Source of the DNA: Pseudoalteromonas sp. Z1A8
Lineage (GTDB): Bacteria; Pseudomonadota; Gammaproteobacteria; Enterobacterales; Alteromonadaceae
Assembly: GCF_011378855.1 (NCBI RefSeq)
Contig: NZ_WTLB01000027.1
Coordinates: 1 to 60,612 of the forward strand
DNA: 60,612 bases
Reading direction: 5' to 3'
Positions within the stretch are counted from its first letter, which is position 1, and each line of letters opens with the position of its first letter. Of the stretch, positions 1-8,015 are shown piece after piece. A program made the translations under genes and the position numbers. The notes under the pieces were generated by a model that ran no database searches, was not told the origin of the DNA, and was given only the letters and a program-made list of their open reading frames with translations.

Positions 1-85
1 ATAAAACCCCTCATGAATTATTTACGGGGCAATCAGAAGTTCTGGTGGCTGCATAATGATTGCACTTAATACTTGAATTCAAGGA
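1..85 (+). mobile_element. Right end of an IS30-like insertion sequence (partial)
   Basis: The first bases hold the last 17 codons of an open frame (3-56, stop TAA) reading KTPHELFTGQSEVLVAA. The KTPHE(L/V)F pattern close to the stop is typical of IS30-family and related DDE transposases. After the stop, 59-84 starts ATTGCACTTAATACTTGAAT, which resembles IS30-type terminal repeats of the form (G)TTGCA-TT-N-TTGAAT. The rest of the element lies to the left of the window. The family call comes from remembered consensus, not a search. A second frame (1-69) is also open but has no recognisable content. Confidence 0.5.
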
Positions 86-208
86 ATGAAAAAACGCCAT
101 TGCGTGAAATATAATTACCTTATACGGCGTTTGCCATTTTTGCTAAACGTACACGTTGTTATGCACTGCTGCATTAAATTAACACAAAACAAGGTAACGG
201 AGATAACT

Positions 209-1534
209 ATGACTCTACGGCTCTATAAATTATTTGCGGTAACAGGCGCAGTATTAACATGTATTTCTATTCCTTCGTATGCTGCTGTTAGTGGGCTGAC
301 AGAACAAGATGAATTTAATATAAAACTTAGATCAGTTTATTTTGACCGTGACTACGATAACGACGTAAGTGACGATTCAACTTTTGCTCAAGGTATAGAG
401 CTCAATTACACATCGGGTTATATAAACGATTTATTGAGTGTGGGTGTATCGACTTACACCGTAATGAATATTAACTCTACAGGTTCAGCCGCAGGTAATA
501 TTTTACCAGCAGGTAATGAGAGTGGTGGAGTAGACGATAGCTTTTCTAAATTTGGTCAATATTTTTTAGATTTTAAATTGGGCAACAACGGTCACGTTAA
601 AGTAGGTGGGCAAAAAACCAAAAGTATGCTTTTAAAAAGCTCAGGCAGCCGTGCTATTCCTAATACTTTTCGAGGTGTTTTTGGCGACTATAATATCGGC
701 AACACTAAATTATATGGTTATGTATACGATAAATGGAGCCGTCGACATGATGATAGATGGGAAGATTTTTCTACCGATCAATCTGCAACTGGCGCTATTA
801 GTGTAATTTGGGGCGTAGGTGCTACGCATAAAAAAGACGACATAACATTAGAAGCTGAATATTTAAAGTCCCACAATTACCTAAGTAAAATGGGATTAAA
901 AATCAGTTACGACATAAAACTTGAGCAAAGTAAGTTAACGCTTTCAAGTGGTATATTTACCTCACAAGATGATGGTGATTTATTTGTAACAGGCGCAGAG
1001 AGCGGTGACTTGGATGATGAAGATGCACCTGGTGTATTAACAGGCTTAACTAAAAGTGAAAACGATGGATTTGCCTATTACTTAGATGCTGATTGGAAAA
1101 AAGATATTTGGAGTGTAGGTGCGACCTTTACTAAAGTAAGCGATGCTTGGATTGAAGATAATTTCAGTGGCGACCATGGTACAAATCCATTCCCGACACG
1201 CTCACTGATTGGTGCCGATTTAACAAACCAAAATGAAATATCATGGCAGGCACGCCTGGGCATTAACTTAAAAGCTGTATCTCCAGGGCTCAGCACTAAG
1301 TTTTATTACACTAGCGGTACGGGCGCTGAAAATTCAGCTTTAGGTAAAATAGGCGGTGAAGCCGATGAAAAATATTGGGCAGTAGATACCCGCTATAAGG
1401 TTGAGGCAATAAAAGGCTTAAGCTTACGTTGGTTGTTTTTAGATTATACAACCGAAAAAACAGGCAGTGTTGATGGTGTTAAAGGCGGCAGAGCCGACCA
1501 CCGAGTCTATGTAGATTACACTATTAAATTTTAA
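209..1534 (+). CDS. OprD-family outer-membrane porin
   Basis: 441-residue outer-membrane beta-barrel, probably a substrate-selective porin of the OprD/chitoporin type. I chose the ATG at 209 because it follows an ACGGAG ribosome-binding site and opens directly with a signal peptide (MTLRLYKLF...IPSYAAVSG, cleavage near residue 25). The frame stays open 41 codons upstream, but that extension is charged and has no export signal. The mature part alternates short aromatic strands with Gly/Asp turns and ends in VYVDYTIKF, a terminal Phe barrel signature. OprD relatives import basic amino acids, aromatic acids or chito-oligosaccharides; nothing visible here picks the substrate. The gene stands alone, with an IS end about 125 bp upstream that may have changed its promoter, and a weak terminator downstream. 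Confidence 0.75.
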   Translation: MTLRLYKLFAVTGAVLTCISIPSYAAVSGLTEQDEFNIKLRSVYFDRDYDNDVSDDSTFAQGIELNYTSGYINDLLSVGVSTYTVMNINSTGSAAGNILPAGNESGGVDDSFSKFGQYFLDFKLGNNGHVKVGGQKTKSMLLKSSGSRAIPNTFRGVFGDYNIGNTKLYGYVYDKWSRRHDDRWEDFSTDQSATGAISVIWGVGATHKKDDITLEAEYLKSHNYLSKMGLKISYDIKLEQSKLTLSSGIFTSQDDGDLFVTGAESGDLDDEDAPGVLTGLTKSENDGFAYYLDADWKKDIWSVGATFTKVSDAWIEDNFSGDHGTNPFPTRSLIGADLTNQNEISWQARLGINLKAVSPGLSTKFYYTSGTGAENSALGKIGGEADEKYWAVDTRYKVEAIKGLSLRWLFLDYTTEKTGSVDGVKGGRADHRVYVDYTIKF

Positions 1535-1547
1535 AATGACGTTTAAT

Positions 1548-1579
1548 AAGCCAATGCAAATTTATACATTGGTTTTATT
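1548..1579 (+). terminator. Weak terminator after the porin gene
   Basis: CCAATG (1551-1556) pairs with CATTGG (1567-1572), flanked by AATAAG and TTTTATT. The stem is short and AT-rich and is followed by TTTTATTT. Confidence 0.45.
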
Positions 1580-1640
1580 TCCTTTTTTAATTACCTCTAT
1601 GATAAAACTAACAAATAAATAATAAAAATTAAGCTAATAC

Positions 1641-2510
1641 ATGTTTTCTCTTGTGCAATGGCAGTCACAGGGCCAATTTACTCAAATTAATGGCCATCAA
1701 ATATTTACAAAAATAGCCGGCGATATAACTAAGCCTGCACTGCTTTTAATACATGGCTTTCCCAGCGCAAGTTGGGATTGGGAAGGTATGTGGCAAACGC
1801 TTAGTGAACATTATTTTGTAATTACGCTCGATATGCTAGGTTTTGGTTTGTCAGATAAACCAATAAACGCTACTTATAAAATTACCGAACAAGCCGACTT
1901 ATATACTCAATTTTTAAAAACGTTAAATATTAATGATGTACATATTTTATCTCATGACTATGGCGATACTGTGGCCCAAGAGTTACTAGCAAGGCAAGTA
2001 GCTTCGCAAAGTGAAATACAAATTAACAGCGTGTGTTTTTTAAATGGTGGTTTATTTCCTGAGGCGCATAAACCATTATTTATACAAAAGATTTTACTCT
2101 CAAGGCTTGGTTGGATAGTGCCGAAATTAATGAATAAACAAAAATTTGCCAATAACCTAGTGACTATTTTTGGAAAAAATACACCGCCTACAACACAGGT
2201 AATAGACACACTTTGGGAACTGTTGGTTTACAAAGATGGCTTAGCCGTTATGCCTAAACTCATTAGTTATATAAAACAGAGGCAGCAAAACCGAGAACGC
2301 TGGGTTGGTGCCATTGTAAATAGCCATATACCACTTACGTTTATAGCAGGCGCAGAAGACCCCATCTCTGGTAAGCACATGATTGAGCATTACAAAAAGC
2401 TTATTCCCAATGCGCGTGTACAAGAGTTTGTAGAGCTTGGGCATTATCCGCAAGTAGAAAATCCAGATGCTATTACGCAGGCTTACTTGGCATTTAGAAA
2501 TTGCCAATAA
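1641..2510 (+). CDS. MEST-like alpha/beta hydrolase (haloalkane dehalogenase/epoxide hydrolase type)
   Basis: 289-residue alpha/beta hydrolase without a signal peptide. It shows the oxyanion-hole motif HGFPSASWDWEG, the turn LGFGLSDKP, and the nucleophile elbow LSHDYGDTVAQEL. The nucleophile is therefore Asp, as in haloalkane dehalogenases and epoxide hydrolases, and not the Ser of esterases. GAEDPIS supplies an acid and ELGHYPQVENP the catalytic His. The middle and C-terminal blocks NGGLFPE.HKPL, YIKQRQQNRERWVGA and HYPQ.E.P closely follow the animal MEST/PEG1 protein as I remember it. The natural substrate is unknown. The ATG at 1641 lacks a clear ribosome-binding site. A hairpin terminator separates it from the convergent DUF2750 gene. 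Confidence 0.82.
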   Translation: MFSLVQWQSQGQFTQINGHQIFTKIAGDITKPALLLIHGFPSASWDWEGMWQTLSEHYFVITLDMLGFGLSDKPINATYKITEQADLYTQFLKTLNINDVHILSHDYGDTVAQELLARQVASQSEIQINSVCFLNGGLFPEAHKPLFIQKILLSRLGWIVPKLMNKQKFANNLVTIFGKNTPPTTQVIDTLWELLVYKDGLAVMPKLISYIKQRQQNRERWVGAIVNSHIPLTFIAGAEDPISGKHMIEHYKKLIPNARVQEFVELGHYPQVENPDAITQAYLAFRNCQ

Positions 2511-2511
2511 A

Positions 2512-2545
2512 AACGCGGCTACTAAATTAAGTGCCGCGTTTATAA
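2512..2545. terminator. Terminator between convergent genes
   Basis: AACGCGGC (2512-2519) pairs with GCCGCGTT (2533-2540) around a 13-nt loop, directly after the hydrolase stop and before the end of the convergent DUF2750 gene. AT-rich sequence flanks both sides, so it could serve both genes. Confidence 0.6.
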
Positions 2546-2577
2546 ATAAAGAACACTGAGTATTTAGGCTTTACACC

Positions 2578-2967
2578 TTAATATTTTTGCTTTGGCGCTT
2601 TTAATTGTTTTTCAAACTCATCTGAAAACAATATCGTGCCATCATCTTCCTCAGTAGGAAATGCAGCAATAAGTAAGTCATCTTCCTCAAGACCCGGTGT
2701 CCAGCGACTAAACCAATCTGCAAGTGGGATTGCTTTAGCGCTACAGCCAGCCCATTCTCCAGTTGCCCATGCTTCTGCAAATTCGCGAGTTGGCCAAACT
2801 GGTACGCAGTCGTCATCTTCGTTGGCAAGCATAACGCAGCCATCATCGTCGTTTAAAATCCATACTTGCTTAAATTGCTGCACAGTTTCGAACATATAGG
2901 CGAGACGTTTTTTTGCTCCAAGCCCTAAAATTACTGCTTGTTCTTCGCTTAAATTTGGCGTTGTCAT
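2578..2967 (-). CDS. DUF2750 domain-containing protein
   Basis: 129-residue acidic cytosolic protein of the DUF2750 family, which has no established function. Visible family features are an N-terminal helix (EEQAVILGLGAKKRLAYMFETV), a strand pair with VWILNDDDGCVMLAN, the core VPVWPTREFAEAWA, and a C-terminal acidic segment FPTEEDDGTILFSDEFE. Start chosen at 2967 (MTTPNLSEEQ), preceded by a GTGAG ribosome-binding site; an in-frame extension up to 3045 is hydrophobic, lacks a ribosome-binding site and is not typical of the family. It is transcribed alone and divergently from the ene-reductase gene. Confidence 0.8.
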   Translation of the reverse strand: MTTPNLSEEQAVILGLGAKKRLAYMFETVQQFKQVWILNDDDGCVMLANEDDDCVPVWPTREFAEAWATGEWAGCSAKAIPLADWFSRWTPGLEEDDLLIAAFPTEEDDGTILFSDEFEKQLKAPKQKY

Positions 2968-3092
2968 AGTTAGCTCACTTTTAATTACTATCGATATTAG
3001 TATATCTAAATTATATGCACACAAGTATATCGAGTTATATGACACAGTGGTGAAAAGTTGCTATTTAATTTCATCAACACAGATCTAATTTG

Positions 3093-3108
3093 TATATTGA
3101 TCAGTATA
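3093..3108. promoter_or_regulatory. Candidate operator dyad 1 upstream of the ene-reductase
   Basis: TATATTGATCAGTATA is palindromic except for one mismatched pair, centred on TGATCA, in the divergent intergenic region. Such dyads often bind dimeric repressors. No regulator gene is adjacent, so the binding protein is unknown. Confidence 0.3.
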
Positions 3109-3130
3109 ACTTCTCACTAATTTGAGCGAT

Positions 3131-3151
3131 CATTCAAAATAAGCTTGAATG
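3131..3151. promoter_or_regulatory. Candidate operator dyad 2 upstream of the ene-reductase
   Basis: CATTCAA (3131-3137) and TTGAATG (3145-3151) form a perfect 7-bp inverted repeat with a 7-bp spacer, about 50 bp before the ATG at 3204. Position and size fit a TetR- or MarR-type operator, as for NemR-controlled nemA in E. coli, but the regulator is not in the window. Confidence 0.35.
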
Positions 3152-3203
3152 TTTGTAAAAAGGCCACATTGTAGTAAGCATACACTAAATGAAGGATTGA
3201 AAA

Positions 3204-4247
3204 ATGACTACTGATCTACTTGCTCCGTTTAAACTAAATAACACGATTGAGCTTAAAAACCGTGTACTTATGGCGCCATTAACGCGTTGTATGGCTGATG
3301 ATAACTTAGTGCCAACACAAGATATGGTTGAATATTATGCTCGCCGTGCCGAAACCGGTTTAATTATTAGTGAAGCAACTATTATTCGTCCAGATGCGCA
3401 AGGTTACCCAAATACCCCGGGCTTATTTACCAGTGAGCAAGTTCAAGGTTGGAAAAAAGTAACAGACGCAGTGCACGCTAATGGCGGCAAAATGTTTGCA
3501 CAACTTTGGCATGTTGGTCGTGTTGCACACCCTCACTTTTTTGATGGTGATGTACTTGCGCCATCTGCAATTGGTGTTGAAGGCTCTGTACCACGTATGC
3601 GCGAGCTTACATACATTACACCAAAAGCAGCCACAACGGATGACATTAAAGCTCTAGTTGCTGATTTTGCAAAAGCCGCTGAAAACGCAATTGAAGCGGG
3701 CTTTGATGGGGTAGAAATTCACGGTGCTAACGGTTATTTAGTTGACCAATTTTTACATTACGCTGCAAACACGCGCAGCGACGAATACGGTCAAACGCCT
3801 GAAAATATGTCGCGCTTTGCTCTAGAAGTAACCGATGCCGTTATTGCAGCTGTAGGCAACGAGCGTACTGCACTTAGATTAACACCAGGTGCGTACTTTA
3901 ACATGAGCGAAGATAGCCGTGATAAAGCGGTATTTGATTACTTGTTACCAGAACTTGAAAAGAGAGATTTAGCGTACTTGCACGGCGGTATTTTTGACGA
4001 CAGTACAACGTTTGAATCACTTGAAGGTAAATCTACGTCTGAATTTTTACGTGCAGGCTACAAAGGCACATTAGTAGGTGTAGGCAGCTATAGCTTTGAG
4101 TCTGCAAAAGAGGCAATTAACGATGCTAAGTTTGACTTAATCGCTATCGGTCGCCCACTTATTGCAAATCCAGACTACGTTAGCAAAATTGCAAACGGTG
4201 AAGAGTTAGTAGCGTACAGCGATGAAATGCTAGCACAATTAAAATAA
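3204..4247 (+). CDS. nemA: Old yellow enzyme family alkene reductase (NemA-like)
   Basis: 347-residue FMN-dependent NAD(P)H oxidoreductase of the OYE family, which reduces activated C=C bonds and often nitro or maleimide compounds. Visible motifs: N-terminal strand LKNRVLMAPLTRC, the QLWHVGR flavin-binding block, and HGANGYLVDQFLHYAAN with the His-x-x-Asn pair that binds the substrate carbonyl. The C-terminal phosphate-binding segment ends IGRPLIANPDYV. Length is close to the E. coli NemA of about 365 residues. The gene starts after GAAGGATTGAAAA, has two dyads upstream and its own strong terminator, so it is a single-gene unit that may be induced by electrophiles. The exact substrate cannot be read from sequence. 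Confidence 0.9.
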   Translation: MTTDLLAPFKLNNTIELKNRVLMAPLTRCMADDNLVPTQDMVEYYARRAETGLIISEATIIRPDAQGYPNTPGLFTSEQVQGWKKVTDAVHANGGKMFAQLWHVGRVAHPHFFDGDVLAPSAIGVEGSVPRMRELTYITPKAATTDDIKALVADFAKAAENAIEAGFDGVEIHGANGYLVDQFLHYAANTRSDEYGQTPENMSRFALEVTDAVIAAVGNERTALRLTPGAYFNMSEDSRDKAVFDYLLPELEKRDLAYLHGGIFDDSTTFESLEGKSTSEFLRAGYKGTLVGVGSYSFESAKEAINDAKFDLIAIGRPLIANPDYVSKIANGEELVAYSDEMLAQLK

Positions 4248-4278
4248 ATGGCTGTGTAATAAGCTGTAGAAAATAATT

Positions 4279-4315
4279 AAGACACCCGAGGAAAAAGCCT
4301 TGGGTGTCTTTTTTT
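4279..4315 (+). terminator. Rho-independent terminator of the ene-reductase gene
   Basis: AAGACACCCGAGG (4279-4291) pairs with CCTTGGGTGTCTT (4298-4310) with one G-T wobble and is followed by a run of T to 4315. Confidence 0.9.
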
Positions 4316-4446
4316 GTACATATTCCCGCCATAAATCTTCCATATTTGTTTAATCTTTATGTAAATAAAGTTCATCCTCGTTGTCATATTTGAAATTCAT
4401 ACTGTGCTCGTTTTCATATTTATAATTAAAATCAAACGGGACAACA

Positions 4447-6816
4447 ATGTACGCTTTAAAAAACAAATCGCTTTTGAGCATGGCTATTGCCATGGCTGTA
4501 TCAACATCTGCTTATGCTAACGATGACACAATAGAAGAAGTAACCGTTGTTGCTAAACCAACAAGCTACGCTAATAATGTTATTGAGCCTGCAATGCTTG
4601 AGCAACAAAGTTCGGTATCGAGCATATTATCGGTTATTGACAATTTACCGGGTATTAGCATAAACGAAGGTGATGCATTTGGTGGCGATGATTGGTCGAC
4701 TACAATCACTATGCGTGGTTTTAGCATTGATGGGAATCAACAGCAATTAGGAATGACCGTTGATGGCATTCCCAATGGTGGCTCTAATTACGGTGGTGGT
4801 GCTAAAGCTAACCGTTACCTTGATAGCGAAAATTTAGCAACGGTGGAAGTTGGTCAAGGTACGTCTGATATTAAGTCGGCTTCACTTGAAGCACTAGGCG
4901 GTACATTTAATTTTGTAAGTAAAGACCCAAGCCTTGAAAAAGGCACTACGTTTGCTTATACCTCAGGCAGCCACGATGCCACGCGTTATTACATTAAACA
5001 CGAAACAGGCACTGTTTTTGATAACACGCAAGCGTATGTAAGTTACTCGCAAACCGACACAAGCCGCTGGATTGGTTCTGGCAGTAATGGGGGTAAAGAC
5101 AACCAACATGCTGAAGTTAAATTTGTATCTAACTTTAACGACTTAACACTCACTGGGCGTTTATCTTACGATGATGTAAGCGAGACAAACTATAACAGCG
5201 TAAGCCTTGAGCAGTTTGAACAAACACCAGAGTGGGATCAGCTAACATGGAATTGGACGGGAGTTCCGCACTTTGACCAAATGTTTGCAGAAGGGTGGGG
5301 AACACTGCGTGAGAATACCTTAGGCTATTTAAAGTTTGAATACGCGATTTCGCCAACTTCATTATTAACCGTTAGTCCTTATTACCATAAAAATTCAGGT
5401 CGCGGCGATTGGATCCCACCTTACTTAACAACGCCTGTTGATGAAAATGGCGACCCAACTACCGAGGGCGGTACTAATGCAGGCTCTTATGGTTTTGCTG
5501 ATAGTGAAGGCAGCCCACTTGCACCTAATGAAGGGTGTACTGCAAGTTTAAGCTGGCCATGGGAGTCGGGTCCTGGTTTAAATCCTGCGTGTTACGATGC
5601 AACAGTTACGCCTGTTATGTCATACCGCCATACGCATTACAACAAAGACCGTTTGGGTGTAACCGCAAACTACCAAGCTACATTTGGCGATCACGATATA
5701 GAAGCGGGCTTTTGGTATGAGCAAAGCGAACGTGAAGAATCGCGTGATTGGCACAAAGTAATTGATGCGCGTATTTATCATCACTTTGATAGCACGCCTT
5801 ATTGGACTCAGTACAAAAATACTTTTGATACAGATACATTCAAATGGTACCTACAAGACTCGATTAATTTTGGTGACTTAACATTAAATATTGGTGCAAA
5901 ACAGTATTTAGTTGAGTTACAAAAGTACGACCATTTTGCCAATGAGAGCTCAGATAAAGTAGATAGCGACTCAGACGTATTATTTAGTGGTGGTGTGTTG
6001 TATCAGTTAAATAACAGCACAGAATTGTTTGCCAGCTACAGCGAAAATTTTGCAGCAATTAAAGACGGTGTACTTGAACGAGACAGCTCAACGCTTACAA
6101 ATATTGAACCAGAAACTGCCGACAATATTGACTTTGGTGTACGTTATCAAGCCGATAAGTTAACGCTTACCGCAACGGCTTACAGTGTTAAGTTTGATAA
6201 CCGTATTACCTTTATTGCACCAGGAAGCGGTACAGATGGTATTGATTACACAATTGGTACAAATGGCTCGTACGTAAATGTAGGGGGCATTGACTCAAAT
6301 GGGCTTGAGCTTGCAGCAAGCTATATGTTAACACCAAGTTGGAGCGTGTACTCGTCGTATACTAATAGCAGTTCTGAATATTCATCAGATGATCCAAATG
6401 CATACGATTCACAAGGCGTAATATTAAAAGATGAAAACGGCAATGATGTAGCGCCTAGCTTTAGAAAAGACGATAGCATAATAGATTCATCAGAAGATTT
6501 ATTTGTGGTATCTACCGACTACTTTAGCGATGGATTTCGTGTTGGTTTATCGGCTAAGTACACAGGCGAGCGTTTAGGTGCATGGCAAGATGAAGACACT
6601 CGCTCGCGTAATAAAGTAGACGGCTACACCGTACTTGATTTTAATGCAGGTTATTCAACTGATGTAAATGCAGGCCCGTTCAAAGCCATTGACGTATCGT
6701 TTGTTGTTTATAACGTTACTGACAAAAGCTATTTAGCAGGTGGAACAGGCAATGGCTCTACTTACTATATTGGTGCGCCGCGCACAGCAGCAGTGACATT
6801 TACCGCTGACTTTTAA
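4447..6816 (+). CDS. TonB-dependent outer-membrane receptor (phosphatase-linked)
   Basis: 789-residue TonB-dependent receptor that should import a bulky nutrient across the outer membrane using TonB/ExbBD energy. Signal peptide at residues 1-24 (cleavage after TSAYA), then a TonB-box-like stretch (EEVTVVAK), the plug domain about 45-165 with TMRGFSIDGNQ and VEVGQGTSDIKSASLEALGGTFNF, and a beta-barrel ending TAAVTFTADF with the usual terminal Phe. No STN domain, so no direct sigma-factor signalling. The plug lacks an obvious siderophore signature. It is followed by two exported phosphatases, which suggests the ligand is a phosphorylated organic molecule. A terminator hairpin lies between it and the phosphatases, so the three genes may be only partly co-transcribed. 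Confidence 0.88.
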   Translation: MYALKNKSLLSMAIAMAVSTSAYANDDTIEEVTVVAKPTSYANNVIEPAMLEQQSSVSSILSVIDNLPGISINEGDAFGGDDWSTTITMRGFSIDGNQQQLGMTVDGIPNGGSNYGGGAKANRYLDSENLATVEVGQGTSDIKSASLEALGGTFNFVSKDPSLEKGTTFAYTSGSHDATRYYIKHETGTVFDNTQAYVSYSQTDTSRWIGSGSNGGKDNQHAEVKFVSNFNDLTLTGRLSYDDVSETNYNSVSLEQFEQTPEWDQLTWNWTGVPHFDQMFAEGWGTLRENTLGYLKFEYAISPTSLLTVSPYYHKNSGRGDWIPPYLTTPVDENGDPTTEGGTNAGSYGFADSEGSPLAPNEGCTASLSWPWESGPGLNPACYDATVTPVMSYRHTHYNKDRLGVTANYQATFGDHDIEAGFWYEQSEREESRDWHKVIDARIYHHFDSTPYWTQYKNTFDTDTFKWYLQDSINFGDLTLNIGAKQYLVELQKYDHFANESSDKVDSDSDVLFSGGVLYQLNNSTELFASYSENFAAIKDGVLERDSSTLTNIEPETADNIDFGVRYQADKLTLTATAYSVKFDNRITFIAPGSGTDGIDYTIGTNGSYVNVGGIDSNGLELAASYMLTPSWSVYSSYTNSSSEYSSDDPNAYDSQGVILKDENGNDVAPSFRKDDSIIDSSEDLFVVSTDYFSDGFRVGLSAKYTGERLGAWQDEDTRSRNKVDGYTVLDFNAGYSTDVNAGPFKAIDVSFVVYNVTDKSYLAGGTGNGSTYYIGAPRTAAVTFTADF

Positions 6817-6839
6817 TTAGGTTTAAGTAATTGAATTTT

Positions 6840-6868
6840 AAAAAGCCCATCATTGATGGGCTTTATTA
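6840..6868 (+). terminator. Hairpin terminator or attenuator between receptor and phosphatase genes
   Basis: AAAGCCCATC and GATGGGCTTT form a tight hairpin with a TT-centred loop followed by ATTATAT. It sits between the receptor stop (6816) and the phosphatase ATG (6891), so it may reduce rather than abolish read-through. Confidence 0.7.
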
Positions 6869-6890
6869 TATGAAAGGGCGGAAAAACGCG

Positions 6891-8015
6891 ATGAAAACGA
6901 TTTTAAAAGTAACACTATTTAGCTTAAGTGTATTAGCGAGCAACTTTGCAGCAGCGCAAAATGTAGTGCTGGTAACGCTTGATGGAGTACGCTGGCAAGA
7001 AGTATTTAATGGGGCTGATAATAGCTTAATTAATAATGCAGATTTTGTTAAAAAGCCTGAGCAATTAAAGCCCCAGTTTTGGGCAAAAACAGCAAATGAG
7101 CGCCAGCAATTACTAATGCCTTTTTTAACTCAAGTAGTGGCTAAAAAAGGGATTATAATTGGCGATAGAGCTAACGGCTCTACTATGTCGGTAAGTAACC
7201 CGTGGTATTTTTCATACCCTGGTTACAACGAAATACTCACCGGTGAAGTTGACGAAAATATAAATAGTAACAACAAAGTGCTCAACCCAAATAAAACTAT
7301 TTTAGAGCGTTTAGATAAGTTACCTGAGTTTAAAGATAGCACAGCCTTATTCGGTAGTTGGGATGTATTCCCATACATTGTAAATACTAAGCGCAGTAAC
7401 GTGTATGTAAATGCAGGTTTTATGTCAATTGAAGAGAATTTATTCACTGATGCACCACTATTAAATGCGCTACAAAATGAAATCCCCAGTCCTTGGTATA
7501 ACGTGCGACTAGACAGTTTTACATATCGCTTTGCTAAAGCGTATATGTTGGCTAAAAAGCCTAAGTTGTTAGTGATAAGTTTAGGCGAAACCGATGATTT
7601 TGCGCATGATGGGCATTACGATCAATACCTTAAATCGGCGAGGCAAAGTGACGCGTTTATAAAAGACTTATGGGCAACCATTCAAACTACAACGGGTTAT
7701 AAAAATAACACCACACTAATTATTACTACTGATCACGGCCGTGGCAATAATGCCAATGATTGGCAACATCACAGCTCTAAACGTGCACTTGCTGAGCTAG
7801 AGTTAGGTGAAAATACCTACCCAGAAGGAATAGTCGGCTCTGAACATATTTGGCTTGCAGCCATTGGCCCCGCAATAAAAGGTAGTGGCTTAATTAAAAC
7901 TAAAAATGAGCTTAAACAAGCGCAAATAGCGGCGACCGTTTTAAAGGCTCTTGGGCAGAACCCAAATGAAATAAATTCAAATATGGCGCCTGCTATTAGC
8001 GAGATTTTAAAATGA
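6891..8015 (+). CDS. Exported alkaline phosphatase superfamily hydrolase
   Basis: 374-residue secreted metal-dependent phosphatase or phosphodiesterase of the alkaline phosphatase/sulfatase superfamily. The ATG at 6891 opens a signal peptide (MKTILKVTLFSLSVLASNFAAA); the frame is open 20 codons upstream, but those codons overlap the terminator hairpin. The metal site is visible: VTLDGVRW (first Asp), GETDDFAHDGHYD (Asp and His), and IITTDHGRG (Asp-His pair). The FSYPGYNEILTG block lies where the nucleophile region of this subfamily is expected. The gene overlaps the PhoD-like gene by 4 nt (ATGA), so the two are translationally coupled. The substrate is probably a phosphoester released in the periplasm, but this is inferred from the family and the receptor next door. 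Confidence 0.82.
   Translation: MKTILKVTLFSLSVLASNFAAAQNVVLVTLDGVRWQEVFNGADNSLINNADFVKKPEQLKPQFWAKTANERQQLLMPFLTQVVAKKGIIIGDRANGSTMSVSNPWYFSYPGYNEILTGEVDENINSNNKVLNPNKTILERLDKLPEFKDSTALFGSWDVFPYIVNTKRSNVYVNAGFMSIEENLFTDAPLLNALQNEIPSPWYNVRLDSFTYRFAKAYMLAKKPKLLVISLGETDDFAHDGHYDQYLKSARQSDAFIKDLWATIQTTTGYKNNTTLIITTDHGRGNNANDWQHHSSKRALAELELGENTYPEGIVGSEHIWLAAIGPAIKGSGLIKTKNELKQAQIAATVLKALGQNPNEINSNMAPAISEILK

Noticed and set aside
2601..2899. Open frames on both strands within the DUF2750 gene
   Set aside because: Shadows of the DUF2750 frame; repetitive Ser or charged composition typical of antisense reading.
4360..4425. Possible Pho box upstream of the phosphatase-linked receptor
   Set aside because: TTGTCAT (4381-4387) resembles a half site, but the neighbouring TCAT repeats are 12, 13 and 17 nt apart instead of 11 and the second half matches poorly. 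Phosphate control is therefore not claimed from the sequence.
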